In this document: piece after piece, positions 16,412 to 24,833 of the stretch
Layout: every line of letters starts with the position of its first letter
Position numbering within the stretch: the first letter of the stretch is position 1
Source: Caryophanales bacterium UBA3668
GTDB taxonomy: Bacteria; Bacillota_I; Bacilli_A; RFN20; CAG-826
Assembly (NCBI GenBank): GCA_002373085.1
Contig: DFJP01000072.1
Location: forward strand, 1 to 25,095
Reading direction: 5' to 3'
DNA length: 25,095 nucleotides
Program-made: the position numbers and the translations under genes
Notes under the pieces: model-generated
The model's input: only the letters and a program-made list of their open reading frames with translations
Told to the model about the DNA's origin: nothing
Databases searched by the model: none

Positions 16412-17983
16412 ATGAAAGCATCAAAAATCTTATTGTTAGCAAGCGTTGGTTTATGTGTTGCATCTTTAGTAGGATGTGGTAAGAAAAACGGTAATGCGAT
16501 TGCTCAAGAAGGACGTTTATCTATTACCTATTATCCTGGTGGATATGGAACAGAATATTTAGATTATTTTTGTAAACATTTCCTCGCTGAGAAAAAGGGT
16601 GTAAATCCAAGTGACATCGTTCCTGGTGTTGACTATATTTTAGACGGAGATCCAGACATCACATATATGTGGAGTACAAAAATAGAGTCTCCTTCTACTT
16701 GCCCTGACTTAATCATTTCTAACTCGATGTCTGCTCAAGCAGTATCTCGTGGATTAGTGGCAAACCTTGAAAGTGTTTATAACACTGAAGTTAGCACTTC
16801 TAAAGGAAATAGAAAGATTCGTGACTTTGTTATGAAAGAAGCAAAGGAACAATATACATATGATTTTAAAGGCGCTGGTAAATTCAGCTTTGCAATGCCT
16901 TGGACAGCAATCCCAATTTCTATCGCATACAACAACACGATTTTACAAAAGATTCCACACATTTCTTCTATTCCTGTTGGTGAAGATGCTTTGACTAATG
17001 GAAAGTGGAGCAGAGCCCCTAAAACAGTTACTGAATTAAAGGCGATATTTGAAGATGCAGGAAGTTATGATCCTAATCTTACAAAGTTTGGCTTTTCAAT
17101 TAGTAAAGATGGTGCAAACTGGTTTGAATCTTTAATCACAACTTGGTGGGCACAAAAACAAGGAATTGATACTGAACATTCATATACCGGAGAAGGCAGC
17201 TATTATGATTTCTGGGAATATAAGAACGAAGAGATTTTCAAACAAACTGGTATTCAAGATGCTTTAGCAACTATTAAAGACCTTTTTGTTAAAGATAATA
17301 AGTTTGTTAATTCTTTCCCATCAGTTAACTCAATTACTGTTAAACAATCTCAACAAGCTTTTGCAGAGGGCAAAGCGCTTTTCTGTTTAACTGGTGACTT
17401 CTTTGAAAAAGAATATGGTTCTTTCATTGAACAATCTCAACAAGATTTCAGAATGATGAGAGTTCCTGCAATTGATGGCGCAGTTACTAAAGAAGACGGC
17501 GTTACACCAGCCGACTTATCTTATATCAATATTTCTAGCTGCGCTTATGTTCCAAATAAGGGAGCAAATAAAGATTTAGCAAAAGAATTTTTGGCATATA
17601 CATCTTCAGAAGAAAACTGTAAGAAAATGTCTGAGATGATTGGCGCAATTAGACCATTTGATTACGACGCTAGAAACGTTAATGGTTATAGTGGATTATC
17701 CGCATTTACAAAATCGGTATTCAACTTATTCTATGATGCAGATGATTACTTAGTGAAATTCCCAAGAAATGTAGAGACAAGTAAGATTTCACCTGTCTAC
17801 TTATTTGAAAATGTCTCTGAAAACATCTTCTACGCTGTTCAATATGGCGATGTTATTTCTAGTTTATTAAATTACACCCCAAAACAAATTATGGTCGATG
17901 GAACTAACATTGATAGTGTTTATAACTCTATGAAAATTAACTTCGATAGATGGAGAAGTGACTATCCAGAAATTAATGAATAA
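16412..17983 (+). CDS. ABC transporter sugar-binding lipoprotein (family 1)
   Basis: 523 residues. A lipoprotein signal peptide ends in LVGC with Cys22 as the lipidated residue. The mature protein has the layout of family 1 extracellular solute-binding proteins (SBP_bac_1/8): an early strand LSITYYPGG, then CPDLIISNSMSAQAV, WTAIPISIAYNN, TELKAIFEDAG, and FAEGKALFCLTGDF, where the capture of a small solute between lobes is formed. Many exposed Trp and Tyr (WWAQKQG, YYDFWEY) fit sugar stacking. At over 500 residues it is longer than the ~420 usual for mono- or disaccharide binders, consistent with an oligosaccharide ligand (inference). Ribosome site AGGAGG at 16395-16400, 11 nt before ATG. Lies between the two permease genes. 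Confidence 0.9.
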   Translation: MKASKILLLASVGLCVASLVGCGKKNGNAIAQEGRLSITYYPGGYGTEYLDYFCKHFLAEKKGVNPSDIVPGVDYILDGDPDITYMWSTKIESPSTCPDLIISNSMSAQAVSRGLVANLESVYNTEVSTSKGNRKIRDFVMKEAKEQYTYDFKGAGKFSFAMPWTAIPISIAYNNTILQKIPHISSIPVGEDALTNGKWSRAPKTVTELKAIFEDAGSYDPNLTKFGFSISKDGANWFESLITTWWAQKQGIDTEHSYTGEGSYYDFWEYKNEEIFKQTGIQDALATIKDLFVKDNKFVNSFPSVNSITVKQSQQAFAEGKALFCLTGDFFEKEYGSFIEQSQQDFRMMRVPAIDGAVTKEDGVTPADLSYINISSCAYVPNKGANKDLAKEFLAYTSSEENCKKMSEMIGAIRPFDYDARNVNGYSGLSAFTKSVFNLFYDADDYLVKFPRNVETSKISPVYLFENVSENIFYAVQYGDVISSLLNYTPKQIMVDGTNIDSVYNSMKINFDRWRSDYPEINE

Positions 17984-18008
17984 ACGGTTATAAAAGGTTA
18001 GGTGCAAG

Positions 18009-18968
18009 ATGATATTAAAGAAACAAGTTTTTGCTAAGAGCAAGAGAACAATATTCATTGTTTCGTTTTTAGCATTGTCTTTAATTCATTTTGCGGTCTT
18101 CTGGTGTTATATCAACTTTGACACGATTAGATTAACATTCTTTAGAATCAACCAATTTGGAGAAGAAATCCCTGTTGGTTTAGAAAATTATTCAAGATTA
18201 TTTAAAGATATCTTCCTACAAGAAAATAAAGGCACCGCTAACGCGTTCTGGAATTCATTCCATGCGATTGGTATCAACCTCATGATCTTGCCTTTATCAG
18301 TTATAGTTGCGTATGCACTTTATAAAAAGGTATATGGCTATAAATTCTTTAGAATTATCTTCTATATTCCATCCATTATTTCTCTTGTCGTTTTAGCGGC
18401 AGCCTTTAGAGAAATGTTTAGACAATTCGATGATGGTTATACAACTATTACTGGTCCGGCCGCTCAGCTTTTGTCTTGGCTAGGAATAAATAAGCAGTGG
18501 CTTGCTCCATATGTTGACACTGATGTGAAATGGCCTCTTATTTATACTTTCGCTATTTTAAACGGCATGGGCACTAACGTTATTTTGATTTCTAGTGCTA
18601 TGAACCGCATTCCAAAAGAAATATGCGAAGCATCTAGATTAGATGGATGTGGTTTCTTTACAGAATTAATACATGTTTCTTTGCCTTTAGTTATGCCAAC
18701 AATTACAACTTGGGTAATGATGATTTTCTCATCTGTTTATAGCTTCTTTATGCAACCAATGTTGATATTTGATGGCAATACTGGATTAAACAACATGTAT
18801 ATGACAGCACCATGGCAAATCTTTAACTTAGTTACAGAAGCTGGTATAAAGCAGCAAAACCTTGTCACAGCAGCGTGCTTAGGATTAATTCTTACAATGT
18901 TTATTTTGCCTCTTAACTTAATAATGAGAGCCTTACTTAATAGATTCACAGCGGAGGTGTCTTACTAA
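18009..18968 (+). CDS. ABC sugar transporter permease, MalF/UgpA-like
   Basis: 319 residues with about six transmembrane helices; the first spans about residues 15-33 (IVSFLALSLIHFAVFWCYI). The EAA loop reads EASRLDGCGFFTELI followed by SLPLVMPT, as in COG1175 permeases. The early segment IPVGLENYSRLFKD is the equivalent of the GLxNYxxLF signature of this family. Pairs with the 15458 permease. The ribosome site is weak (AGGTG near 18000-18004). The stop codon overlaps the ATG of the next gene by one base (TAATG), so the surface-protein gene downstream is probably co-translated. Confidence 0.92.
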   Translation: MILKKQVFAKSKRTIFIVSFLALSLIHFAVFWCYINFDTIRLTFFRINQFGEEIPVGLENYSRLFKDIFLQENKGTANAFWNSFHAIGINLMILPLSVIVAYALYKKVYGYKFFRIIFYIPSIISLVVLAAAFREMFRQFDDGYTTITGPAAQLLSWLGINKQWLAPYVDTDVKWPLIYTFAILNGMGTNVILISSAMNRIPKEICEASRLDGCGFFTELIHVSLPLVMPTITTWVMMIFSSVYSFFMQPMLIFDGNTGLNNMYMTAPWQIFNLVTEAGIKQQNLVTAACLGLILTMFILPLNLIMRALLNRFTAEVSY

Positions 18969-21652
18969 TGAAAAAGAGATTAGTGTTAATTACTCCAATA
19001 CTTGGTATTTGTTCGTTAGTTTTTTCTTTAGCAGTTAAACCTAACTATAAAGAAGCTTCTGCAGCGTATGAATCTAAACTTGTTTTTAGTGATCACTTTG
19101 ACTCTGGAGAAATTAATGATAATTGGTTTACTACTCCAGGAGTGTCGTTAAAAAGAAAGTATCCTTCTTTGCGTTTTAGTCCTAAAACATACGATTGGGA
19201 TGCGTGTTTAGTTTACGATGAAAAAATATCTGGCGATTTTAAAGTTAGAATTGAAATGGCCACTCATGATAACGGGGATTGGTTTGCTGTATCATTTGGC
19301 TCTCCAAATAATAGTGCACCTTTTAGTTCTTCTAAAGGTGGATTTGCTTTCCATAACGGAATAACAGAGTTTTTACATTCTTATGGAGATGAATTAAAAC
19401 CTGATGATAGTTATTTAAACGAGTCTCTTTCCGTTTTCAGTAATGAACTTGGTAGAAAAAGAACCGCTGAAATAAGTATTCATCAAGTTGATGTAACCCA
19501 TTCCACAATTCAATGTGAAATATTTGACCAAGGGACTTCTATTGGAAAGATACTCCCTTCTCCAGTAACAGTAGATAACTTAAATGGATATATTTCATTT
19601 AATGATTCTTTAAAATCCACTGAAATATACCATTTTGAAATAATACAAAACGAAGCAACAATTGTTGATGATGATTTCTCAACTTCCACAATCTTTTATC
19701 CAACTGGTGGACCACAAGATTCAAAATGGATTTCTAAAAAATTTAGTGATGAAGATGTTAAAGTTGGTTACATTTCGTCATTGAGTTTAGACGATATTGA
19801 TAATGGAGCGTGTTATTCTAATCCACTTGATGAAGTAAGCAATGTAGATGTTTCTATTGCTTATACTATTGAATCAGAAATCCAATATTCAACGATGGAT
19901 TTGGATGTTGAATCCGGAATTGAAATAGGAAAAGAAGAACTCACAAGTAAAGGATATTTCTTTGGCGTTAGAAGAAAATCTAGCGGAGGATATTCTTTAG
20001 TGAGTTACCGTCCTAATCAAACTCAAGAAACTGTTATTGATCACGCTACCGACGCGAAGGACATGACAATTAAAGCCGTCTTAACAATTTATCAAGATAA
20101 AACTATTAACTTTAAACTCGGTGAATTAGAACTTAATTCATCGGTTGATTCCTATAGCGGTTATTGTGGATTATTTAACCGCAACAATTTAGATAACAAA
20201 TTATCTGGTCAAAGTGCTTATTTCAATTATTTTGAAATATACAAAGATAATTACTATAAGCGCGATAACGTAGACATGTATCAAAACTTTAACGGAGTTA
20301 AGGAAGACTACTACGAAGACTTAGATGTTTATACATATGAATATTTCATTTCAAGATCAGAATGGAATATTGGCTCTAATATCAAACTAAATTCATATCA
20401 ATATTTCCCAGATAACGGAAAACTACTTTTCTCTGGATCCACGAATACATCAGCGTTTGGACCAAAGAAGATGTATAAAGATTTTGTTGTTAAATTCGAT
20501 GTTGAAATAACTACTTCATCTATTCCTAATGGTGGAATTCTTGGACTTGAGTTTGGAAATAGTAGAGCAGGTATCTATTATGAGAACGCTAAATCGCTTG
20601 GTGTTGGTTTCTATAATAATCAAACAATACCTGTTATCAAAAATGTTGATTATGCAGAAGGCGCTAGTAATGAATTTGATTCAGAAGATGGGAACTTCCT
20701 CGTTAATCCTGGCAAGTTCACATTGATGTATATTTGCAGAAATAACGTGGCTTCTTTATATGTTTTAATTCAAGGAAAAGAAGAATCAACATTATCAAAA
20801 TTAAGAACTTCAGTTGTTTGTAGAGAAAACGAAAACACAGATGGATATGTTGCTATCTTTGGTGTTAACAACATCTCTTTCAGCGTGGATAATGTCTCTT
20901 TCATTAATCTTGATATAGAAGCTCCTGCTACTACTTATAGTGGTACAACTGATTACCAAGAAGTTACTAGATATGATTTTTCTAAGAGCGGGGAAATAAA
21001 TGGATTATCAACTAATAAGACAACATATCAAAATAACAAATATCGTTTAAATGAAAATGGTGAGATTAAAACCACCAAGTTAGTTAACGATTATGTATTA
21101 AGACTAAAAATAAAAGATATTGAGAACACCCTTTTAATTAACCAAGACAATTTGAATGTTAAGTTCGTAAATAAAAAAGACAAATATATTGAGATAGATG
21201 ATGGAGTATCAGTTATTAAAAAAGAACTCCCTCAAAACTATCAATTCATTAACTCTTATCTAGAAGTTGAAAAAATGGGAACAACTTTGAACATTCGCTT
21301 TGTCAGTGGAGACACTCCATTCTCTAAATTTGAAGACAGTGTTATCTCTTTCTCAATTGCGGGAACAAATAATAGTTTATTAACTATTAAATCTCTTAAT
21401 GGATTTGCGGATATTTATTCCTATACCTTTGTTAATTTGAATAAATACGTCACAATCTCAAGCCGTAATTATGATCCGGATATTGATGATATAAATCCAT
21501 GGTATCCAAAACCACCTAAAGATGAAGGCTCTAATAAAAATGGATGTAGTGGTTCCGCTAGTTGCTCATCAATCATTATCGCGGGTAGTGCCTTATTAAT
21601 CTTATGCGCAGTAATCATTATTAGAAGGAGGATGACAAAATATGAAAAATAG
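18968..21652 (+). CDS. Anchored surface protein with four beta-sandwich (LamG/DUF1080-like) modules
   Basis: 894 residues. Signal peptide 1-32 (ASA cut). Four modules of about 190 residues can be drawn, each starting with a similar strand: VFSDHFDSGEI (about 38), IVDDDFSTS (about 233), DMYQNFNGV (about 436) and TRYDFSKSGEI (about 665). Phrases such as WFAVSFGS, GYISFND and GYCGLFNR are those of concanavalin-like/LamG sugar-binding folds. It ends NGCSGSASC (858-866), a transmembrane helix and RRRMTKYEK, the same anchor style as the 4972 and 9325 products. No catalytic motif seen. Ribosome site GGAGGTG at 18953-18959. Its place between importer and glycosidases argues for a glycan-capturing role; exact family not assigned. 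Confidence 0.68.
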   Translation: MKKRLVLITPILGICSLVFSLAVKPNYKEASAAYESKLVFSDHFDSGEINDNWFTTPGVSLKRKYPSLRFSPKTYDWDACLVYDEKISGDFKVRIEMATHDNGDWFAVSFGSPNNSAPFSSSKGGFAFHNGITEFLHSYGDELKPDDSYLNESLSVFSNELGRKRTAEISIHQVDVTHSTIQCEIFDQGTSIGKILPSPVTVDNLNGYISFNDSLKSTEIYHFEIIQNEATIVDDDFSTSTIFYPTGGPQDSKWISKKFSDEDVKVGYISSLSLDDIDNGACYSNPLDEVSNVDVSIAYTIESEIQYSTMDLDVESGIEIGKEELTSKGYFFGVRRKSSGGYSLVSYRPNQTQETVIDHATDAKDMTIKAVLTIYQDKTINFKLGELELNSSVDSYSGYCGLFNRNNLDNKLSGQSAYFNYFEIYKDNYYKRDNVDMYQNFNGVKEDYYEDLDVYTYEYFISRSEWNIGSNIKLNSYQYFPDNGKLLFSGSTNTSAFGPKKMYKDFVVKFDVEITTSSIPNGGILGLEFGNSRAGIYYENAKSLGVGFYNNQTIPVIKNVDYAEGASNEFDSEDGNFLVNPGKFTLMYICRNNVASLYVLIQGKEESTLSKLRTSVVCRENENTDGYVAIFGVNNISFSVDNVSFINLDIEAPATTYSGTTDYQEVTRYDFSKSGEINGLSTNKTTYQNNKYRLNENGEIKTTKLVNDYVLRLKIKDIENTLLINQDNLNVKFVNKKDKYIEIDDGVSVIKKELPQNYQFINSYLEVEKMGTTLNIRFVSGDTPFSKFEDSVISFSIAGTNNSLLTIKSLNGFADIYSYTFVNLNKYVTISSRNYDPDIDDINPWYPKPPKDEGSNKNGCSGSASCSSIIIAGSALLILCAVIIIRRRMTKYEK

Positions 21653-22898
21653 ATTTTTACTTGGATGTGTTTCTTTATTGTCTTTAGTTCTTCCTTCTTG
21701 TAACAATAATGGTCCAACTTCATATACCTATGACCGTTCCTATTTCAATGGTATTTGTGCTCTAACAGGCGAATTTAATAATGGAGTAGATGTTGGCTTA
21801 ACCAATGATTGGACCGCAAGCAAAGTTAAAGCTATCGGTGCGAAATCATTCCGCTTATGGATTGGATTAAGTGGTCTATTTTCCGTCGGTGAAGAAGATG
21901 ATTTACACGTTAATCAAAAATACTATCTAACGATGAAAGACCATATTGATAAATTAAAAGAAGCAGGAGTTAAGAATTTCCTTATTCTCTATTCTTCTTA
22001 TGTTTATCCAACGGGTTATGTTCCTACTACAGGATATGTTGTTCCTAATCCAAAAGAAGAATATGAAGAATATATTCGTTTCTTAAACTTACAAAAAGAA
22101 GCTTCTAAGCAAATTAAAATAATGTTCCCTGAAATCCGCAACTTTGAACCTGGCAATGAACCAGATTTTGCGGTTCCTGGATGCATTCATAAAAATGGTT
22201 TTATTTTTAATGGAAGCAAAAAAGAAAACGAACCATACGCTTATAACATTGATGATAAAACATCAATTGTCATGGATTTATGTTGGTATGTTCGTCAAGG
22301 CATTAAAGAAGTTGATCCAGATGCAAGAGTAGCAATTCCTGGATTAACTTATGGAGTTGATGTTAACACAACTGACTTTTTAGATTTGTTATACAAAAAG
22401 GTTGAGTCTAGAACCTTACCTGCCGGACAAGAATATAGTGATATTAATCCTGATAATTATTTTGACATTATTAATTATCACCCTTACGCAGTTCAAACAA
22501 CGGTTACTGGTGATATCGATTGGGATAAATGGCTTGAATATAACAAGAGTGTTTATCAAGTCGTTAAAGACCATAACGACAATGGTAAAGAAGTTTATCT
22601 ATCTGAAATTGGCTGGACGGATAACGGAACCACTAACGAAGAGATAAAAGTTGAAATCGCTAATAACTACAAGATTGCTTATAACCTAATTAAGAATGAA
22701 TTACCTTGGATTACCGCAATCTTTGCATTTAGATTAACTAATTTAAAAACTCAAGTTGAGAGTATTGCTGAAAAGAATTTTGGTATTTTCTATCATCCAG
22801 ATGATGAAGTCCATAAAGGATCACCAAAACCAGCAGCAATAGAAATTGCAAAATTATATAACGGTGAAAATTACGATTTATTGGAGCATTTACAATGA
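21642..22898 (+). CDS. Lipoprotein glycoside hydrolase, clan GH-A (family unassigned, GH39/GH5-like)
   Basis: 418 residues. The signal peptide ends LVLPSC, making Cys20 the probable lipid anchor, so the enzyme sits outside on the membrane. The rest is one (beta/alpha)8 barrel. The acid/base Glu is in EPGNEPDF (Glu173, in the Asn-Glu-Pro motif that defines clan GH-A) and the nucleophile in YLSEIGWTDNG (Glu322). FDIINYHPYA lies between them, on an active-site strand. Substrate cannot be read from sequence; a retaining endo- or exo-glycosidase is expected. The start lies 11 nt inside the upstream gene, with AAGGAGG at 21625-21631. Paralogue of the barrel in the next gene (shared HKNGF, VVPxPKxE, NYHPY/NWHPY, KPAA phrases). 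Confidence 0.85.
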   Translation: MKNRFLLGCVSLLSLVLPSCNNNGPTSYTYDRSYFNGICALTGEFNNGVDVGLTNDWTASKVKAIGAKSFRLWIGLSGLFSVGEEDDLHVNQKYYLTMKDHIDKLKEAGVKNFLILYSSYVYPTGYVPTTGYVVPNPKEEYEEYIRFLNLQKEASKQIKIMFPEIRNFEPGNEPDFAVPGCIHKNGFIFNGSKKENEPYAYNIDDKTSIVMDLCWYVRQGIKEVDPDARVAIPGLTYGVDVNTTDFLDLLYKKVESRTLPAGQEYSDINPDNYFDIINYHPYAVQTTVTGDIDWDKWLEYNKSVYQVVKDHNDNGKEVYLSEIGWTDNGTTNEEIKVEIANNYKIAYNLIKNELPWITAIFAFRLTNLKTQVESIAEKNFGIFYHPDDEVHKGSPKPAAIEIAKLYNGENYDLLEHLQ

Positions 22899-24679
22899 GC
22901 GAAGAGAATAGATATTTTTTTGGTTTAGATGAAGTATCTGGACAACTTAATTCAGGAACCGACCAAGGGCTCAAAGATGAGTATATCGCTCATTTTGCGC
23001 AAGCATTCAATTGTCATACGGTACGTGTTTGGTTAAACACTAAAGAAATAATTCGTGTTGGTGAAGAAGATAAAATTGAGTTTGTTGCTGAAGGATTAAT
23101 TAAATTACATAACTACTTAGATACCCTTCGTCGTCATGGTGTAGAGAGATTCTTGCTTTTAGAGTGGGGATTTGTTTATCCATACGGATATATTGCTAGT
23201 GACCGCAATGTTGTGCCTGATCCAAAAAATGAACCAGACATGTATAAAAGATTCCTTTTGTTGCAACAAAAAGTCAGATTTGAAATTGCGTCTAATTTCT
23301 CTCTTGTTGAATATTATGAATCCACGAACGAACCAGATGGTGAAAACGGATTGTTCTTCCATAAAAATGGATTCCATCTAAATGGAAAAGATAACAAAGA
23401 CTATATTTTTACCCGTGAGGAAGTAGAAGATATTGTTTTGGATTTAAATTATTACGAGAACATTGGTATTAAGATGGCAAATCCAGACGCTAAAATGCTT
23501 TTACCTGCGTTTTGTAATTTCCCATATGGTCCTTCATATTTAGACAGTATATATACCAAAATTGAGAGCGGAAAATATCCAACAGTGGGAGAAATTAAAT
23601 CTAACCGTATTGAAAGCTTCTTTGAAGTACTCAATTGGCATCCATATAACCTTGTTAGTGTTCAAATCAATGATGAATGGATGCAAACACAAGAAAACTT
23701 AAGAAAAGTAATTTTGAAACATAACGATGGAAATCGCAAAGTGTGGTTTACAGAAAACGGATGGTCAGATTTTAAAAGAGAAGATGAGAAGCAAGATATC
23801 GCTAAAAGGTATATAGATTTGTTTAATGCTGTAAGCGAAACTATGCCTTGGGTTGAAACAGTGTTCTTGTTTAGATTATTTAATCTAGCTAATAGACCTG
23901 AAGATGAAGGGGAAGATAATTTCGGATTAATTCATAACGAATATGATTGGTATACTCCTCTACTTCCTAAACCAGCAGCGGTTTCTATTTATAAATATAG
24001 TAATGGTGAATCAGCGTCTTTAGACCCACTATATAAATATGCAATCAATAAAGATAAAGAACTATTCCCGTTCTATAGGATTAAAGGTGGAAGCGACTCC
24101 TTTAAGGTCTTAATTGTTGGAAACCACATCGCATATCAAAGAAAAGCTGAATGGAATGGTTATAATTCATCTAAAGGAATGGATTCTTCAACCGCTGATA
24201 AAGATTATTGTCACCTCATATATGAAGAATTAGAAAACAAAAAAGGTGATGTTGATATGACGGTTATTGATGCAAGAGTGTGGGAATATACGTTCTATTA
24301 TCATAAACTTTATGATGAACTTAATAAGTTTAACGATAAGGAATACGACCTTGTAATTGTTCAACTTGGAGATAATGTTGGATTTAACTCTTTCAAAGAC
24401 CATTGCTATAAGGATGATTTTGGAAAGTTTTGTAATTTCTTTATGTCCAAAAAAACAAAATTAATTATTACCGGAACCTTTGCGGGTAACATAAATGTTA
24501 ACGAACATCAAAAAGAAGCGGCAAAATTACTCAATGCAGCATTTGTTAGCTTTAAAAATATAAACATGAACTATTCCTTGTTATCAGAACAGAAGTACCT
24601 AAATAATGAACACAAGATGTGTCCAAACGATTTAGGAATGAAAGCGATAGCGGAAGCGATTCTTAAGGAATGTAAATAA
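22895..24679 (+). CDS. Cytosolic clan GH-A glycosidase fused to a degenerate SGNH-hydrolase-like domain
   Basis: 594 residues with no signal peptide, so intracellular. Residues 1-380 form a GH-A barrel with acid/base Glu146 (ESTNEPDGE) and nucleophile Glu287 (WFTENGWSDF), paralogous to the upstream lipoprotein. Residues 400-594 follow the layout of the SGNH domain seen attached to Firmicute glycan enzymes: VGNHIAYQ for the usual GNSIT block, EWNGYNSSKGMDSSTADKDY, VQLGDNVGF, and CPNDLGMKAIAEAI at the end. The catalytic Ser position is His411 and the His of the usual HPxDxGM block is Cys576, so the esterase activity is probably lost. The ATG overlaps the upstream stop (ATGA) with GGAG at 22883-22886. 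Likely completes breakdown of imported oligosaccharides. Last gene of the operon. Confidence 0.83.
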   Translation: MSEENRYFFGLDEVSGQLNSGTDQGLKDEYIAHFAQAFNCHTVRVWLNTKEIIRVGEEDKIEFVAEGLIKLHNYLDTLRRHGVERFLLLEWGFVYPYGYIASDRNVVPDPKNEPDMYKRFLLLQQKVRFEIASNFSLVEYYESTNEPDGENGLFFHKNGFHLNGKDNKDYIFTREEVEDIVLDLNYYENIGIKMANPDAKMLLPAFCNFPYGPSYLDSIYTKIESGKYPTVGEIKSNRIESFFEVLNWHPYNLVSVQINDEWMQTQENLRKVILKHNDGNRKVWFTENGWSDFKREDEKQDIAKRYIDLFNAVSETMPWVETVFLFRLFNLANRPEDEGEDNFGLIHNEYDWYTPLLPKPAAVSIYKYSNGESASLDPLYKYAINKDKELFPFYRIKGGSDSFKVLIVGNHIAYQRKAEWNGYNSSKGMDSSTADKDYCHLIYEELENKKGDVDMTVIDARVWEYTFYYHKLYDELNKFNDKEYDLVIVQLGDNVGFNSFKDHCYKDDFGKFCNFFMSKKTKLIITGTFAGNINVNEHQKEAAKLLNAAFVSFKNINMNYSLLSEQKYLNNEHKMCPNDLGMKAIAEAILKECK

Positions 24680-24680
24680 G

Positions 24681-24704
24681 ACGAGTTGATCTCGTTTTAT
24701 TTTT
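24681..24704 (+). terminator. Probable terminator of the sugar-uptake operon
   Basis: ACGAG (24681-24685) pairs with CTCGT (24691-24695) around TTGAT, followed by a T-rich tail TTTATTTTTAT. The stem is only 5 bp, so termination may be partial. Confidence 0.5.
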
Positions 24705-24739
24705 ATATAAAAGTACATAATACTTAGTTATATTTAATG

Positions 24740-24760
24740 AAAAATATCAATATTTTGACA
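24740..24760 (-). promoter_or_regulatory. Operator-like element, copy D
   Basis: Read on the minus strand it is TGTCAAAATATTGATATTTT plus T, identical to copy B at 19 of 21 positions. The inner AAAATATCAATATTTT (24741-24756) is palindromic except for the two centre bases. The same bases supply a perfect TTGACA (24755-24760) on the plus strand. It lies upstream of the ATPase gene promoter. Confidence 0.55.
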
Positions 24761-24793
24761 TAATTGCTCTTTTTTGTGGTGCTAATATCATTT

Positions 24794-24799
24794 TATAAT
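24794..24799 (+). promoter_or_regulatory. -10 box of the ABC ATPase gene
   Basis: TATAAT, with TTTTTG 17 bp upstream (24771-24776) as a poor -35. It predicts a leader of about 28 nt carrying the ribosome site AGAGG (24822-24826). No well-spaced -10 follows the TTGACA at 24755. Confidence 0.5.
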
Positions 24800-24833
24800 A
24801 AAATGAATATATCAATTACATAGAGGTATATTT

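Noticed and set aside
21469..21723. Minus-strand open frame across the 18968/21642 gene junction
   Set aside because: No ribosome site or promoter; covered by two real genes whose signal peptide and anchor motifs are clear.
22895..22898. Possible Mycoplasma-type genetic code (TGA as Trp), given the AT-rich, Mollicute-like appearance
   Set aside because: TGA works as the stop of the 21642 gene in an ATGA overlap, TGG encodes Trp in conserved motifs (WMQGESD, GWTDNG), and all long frames are closed under the standard code.
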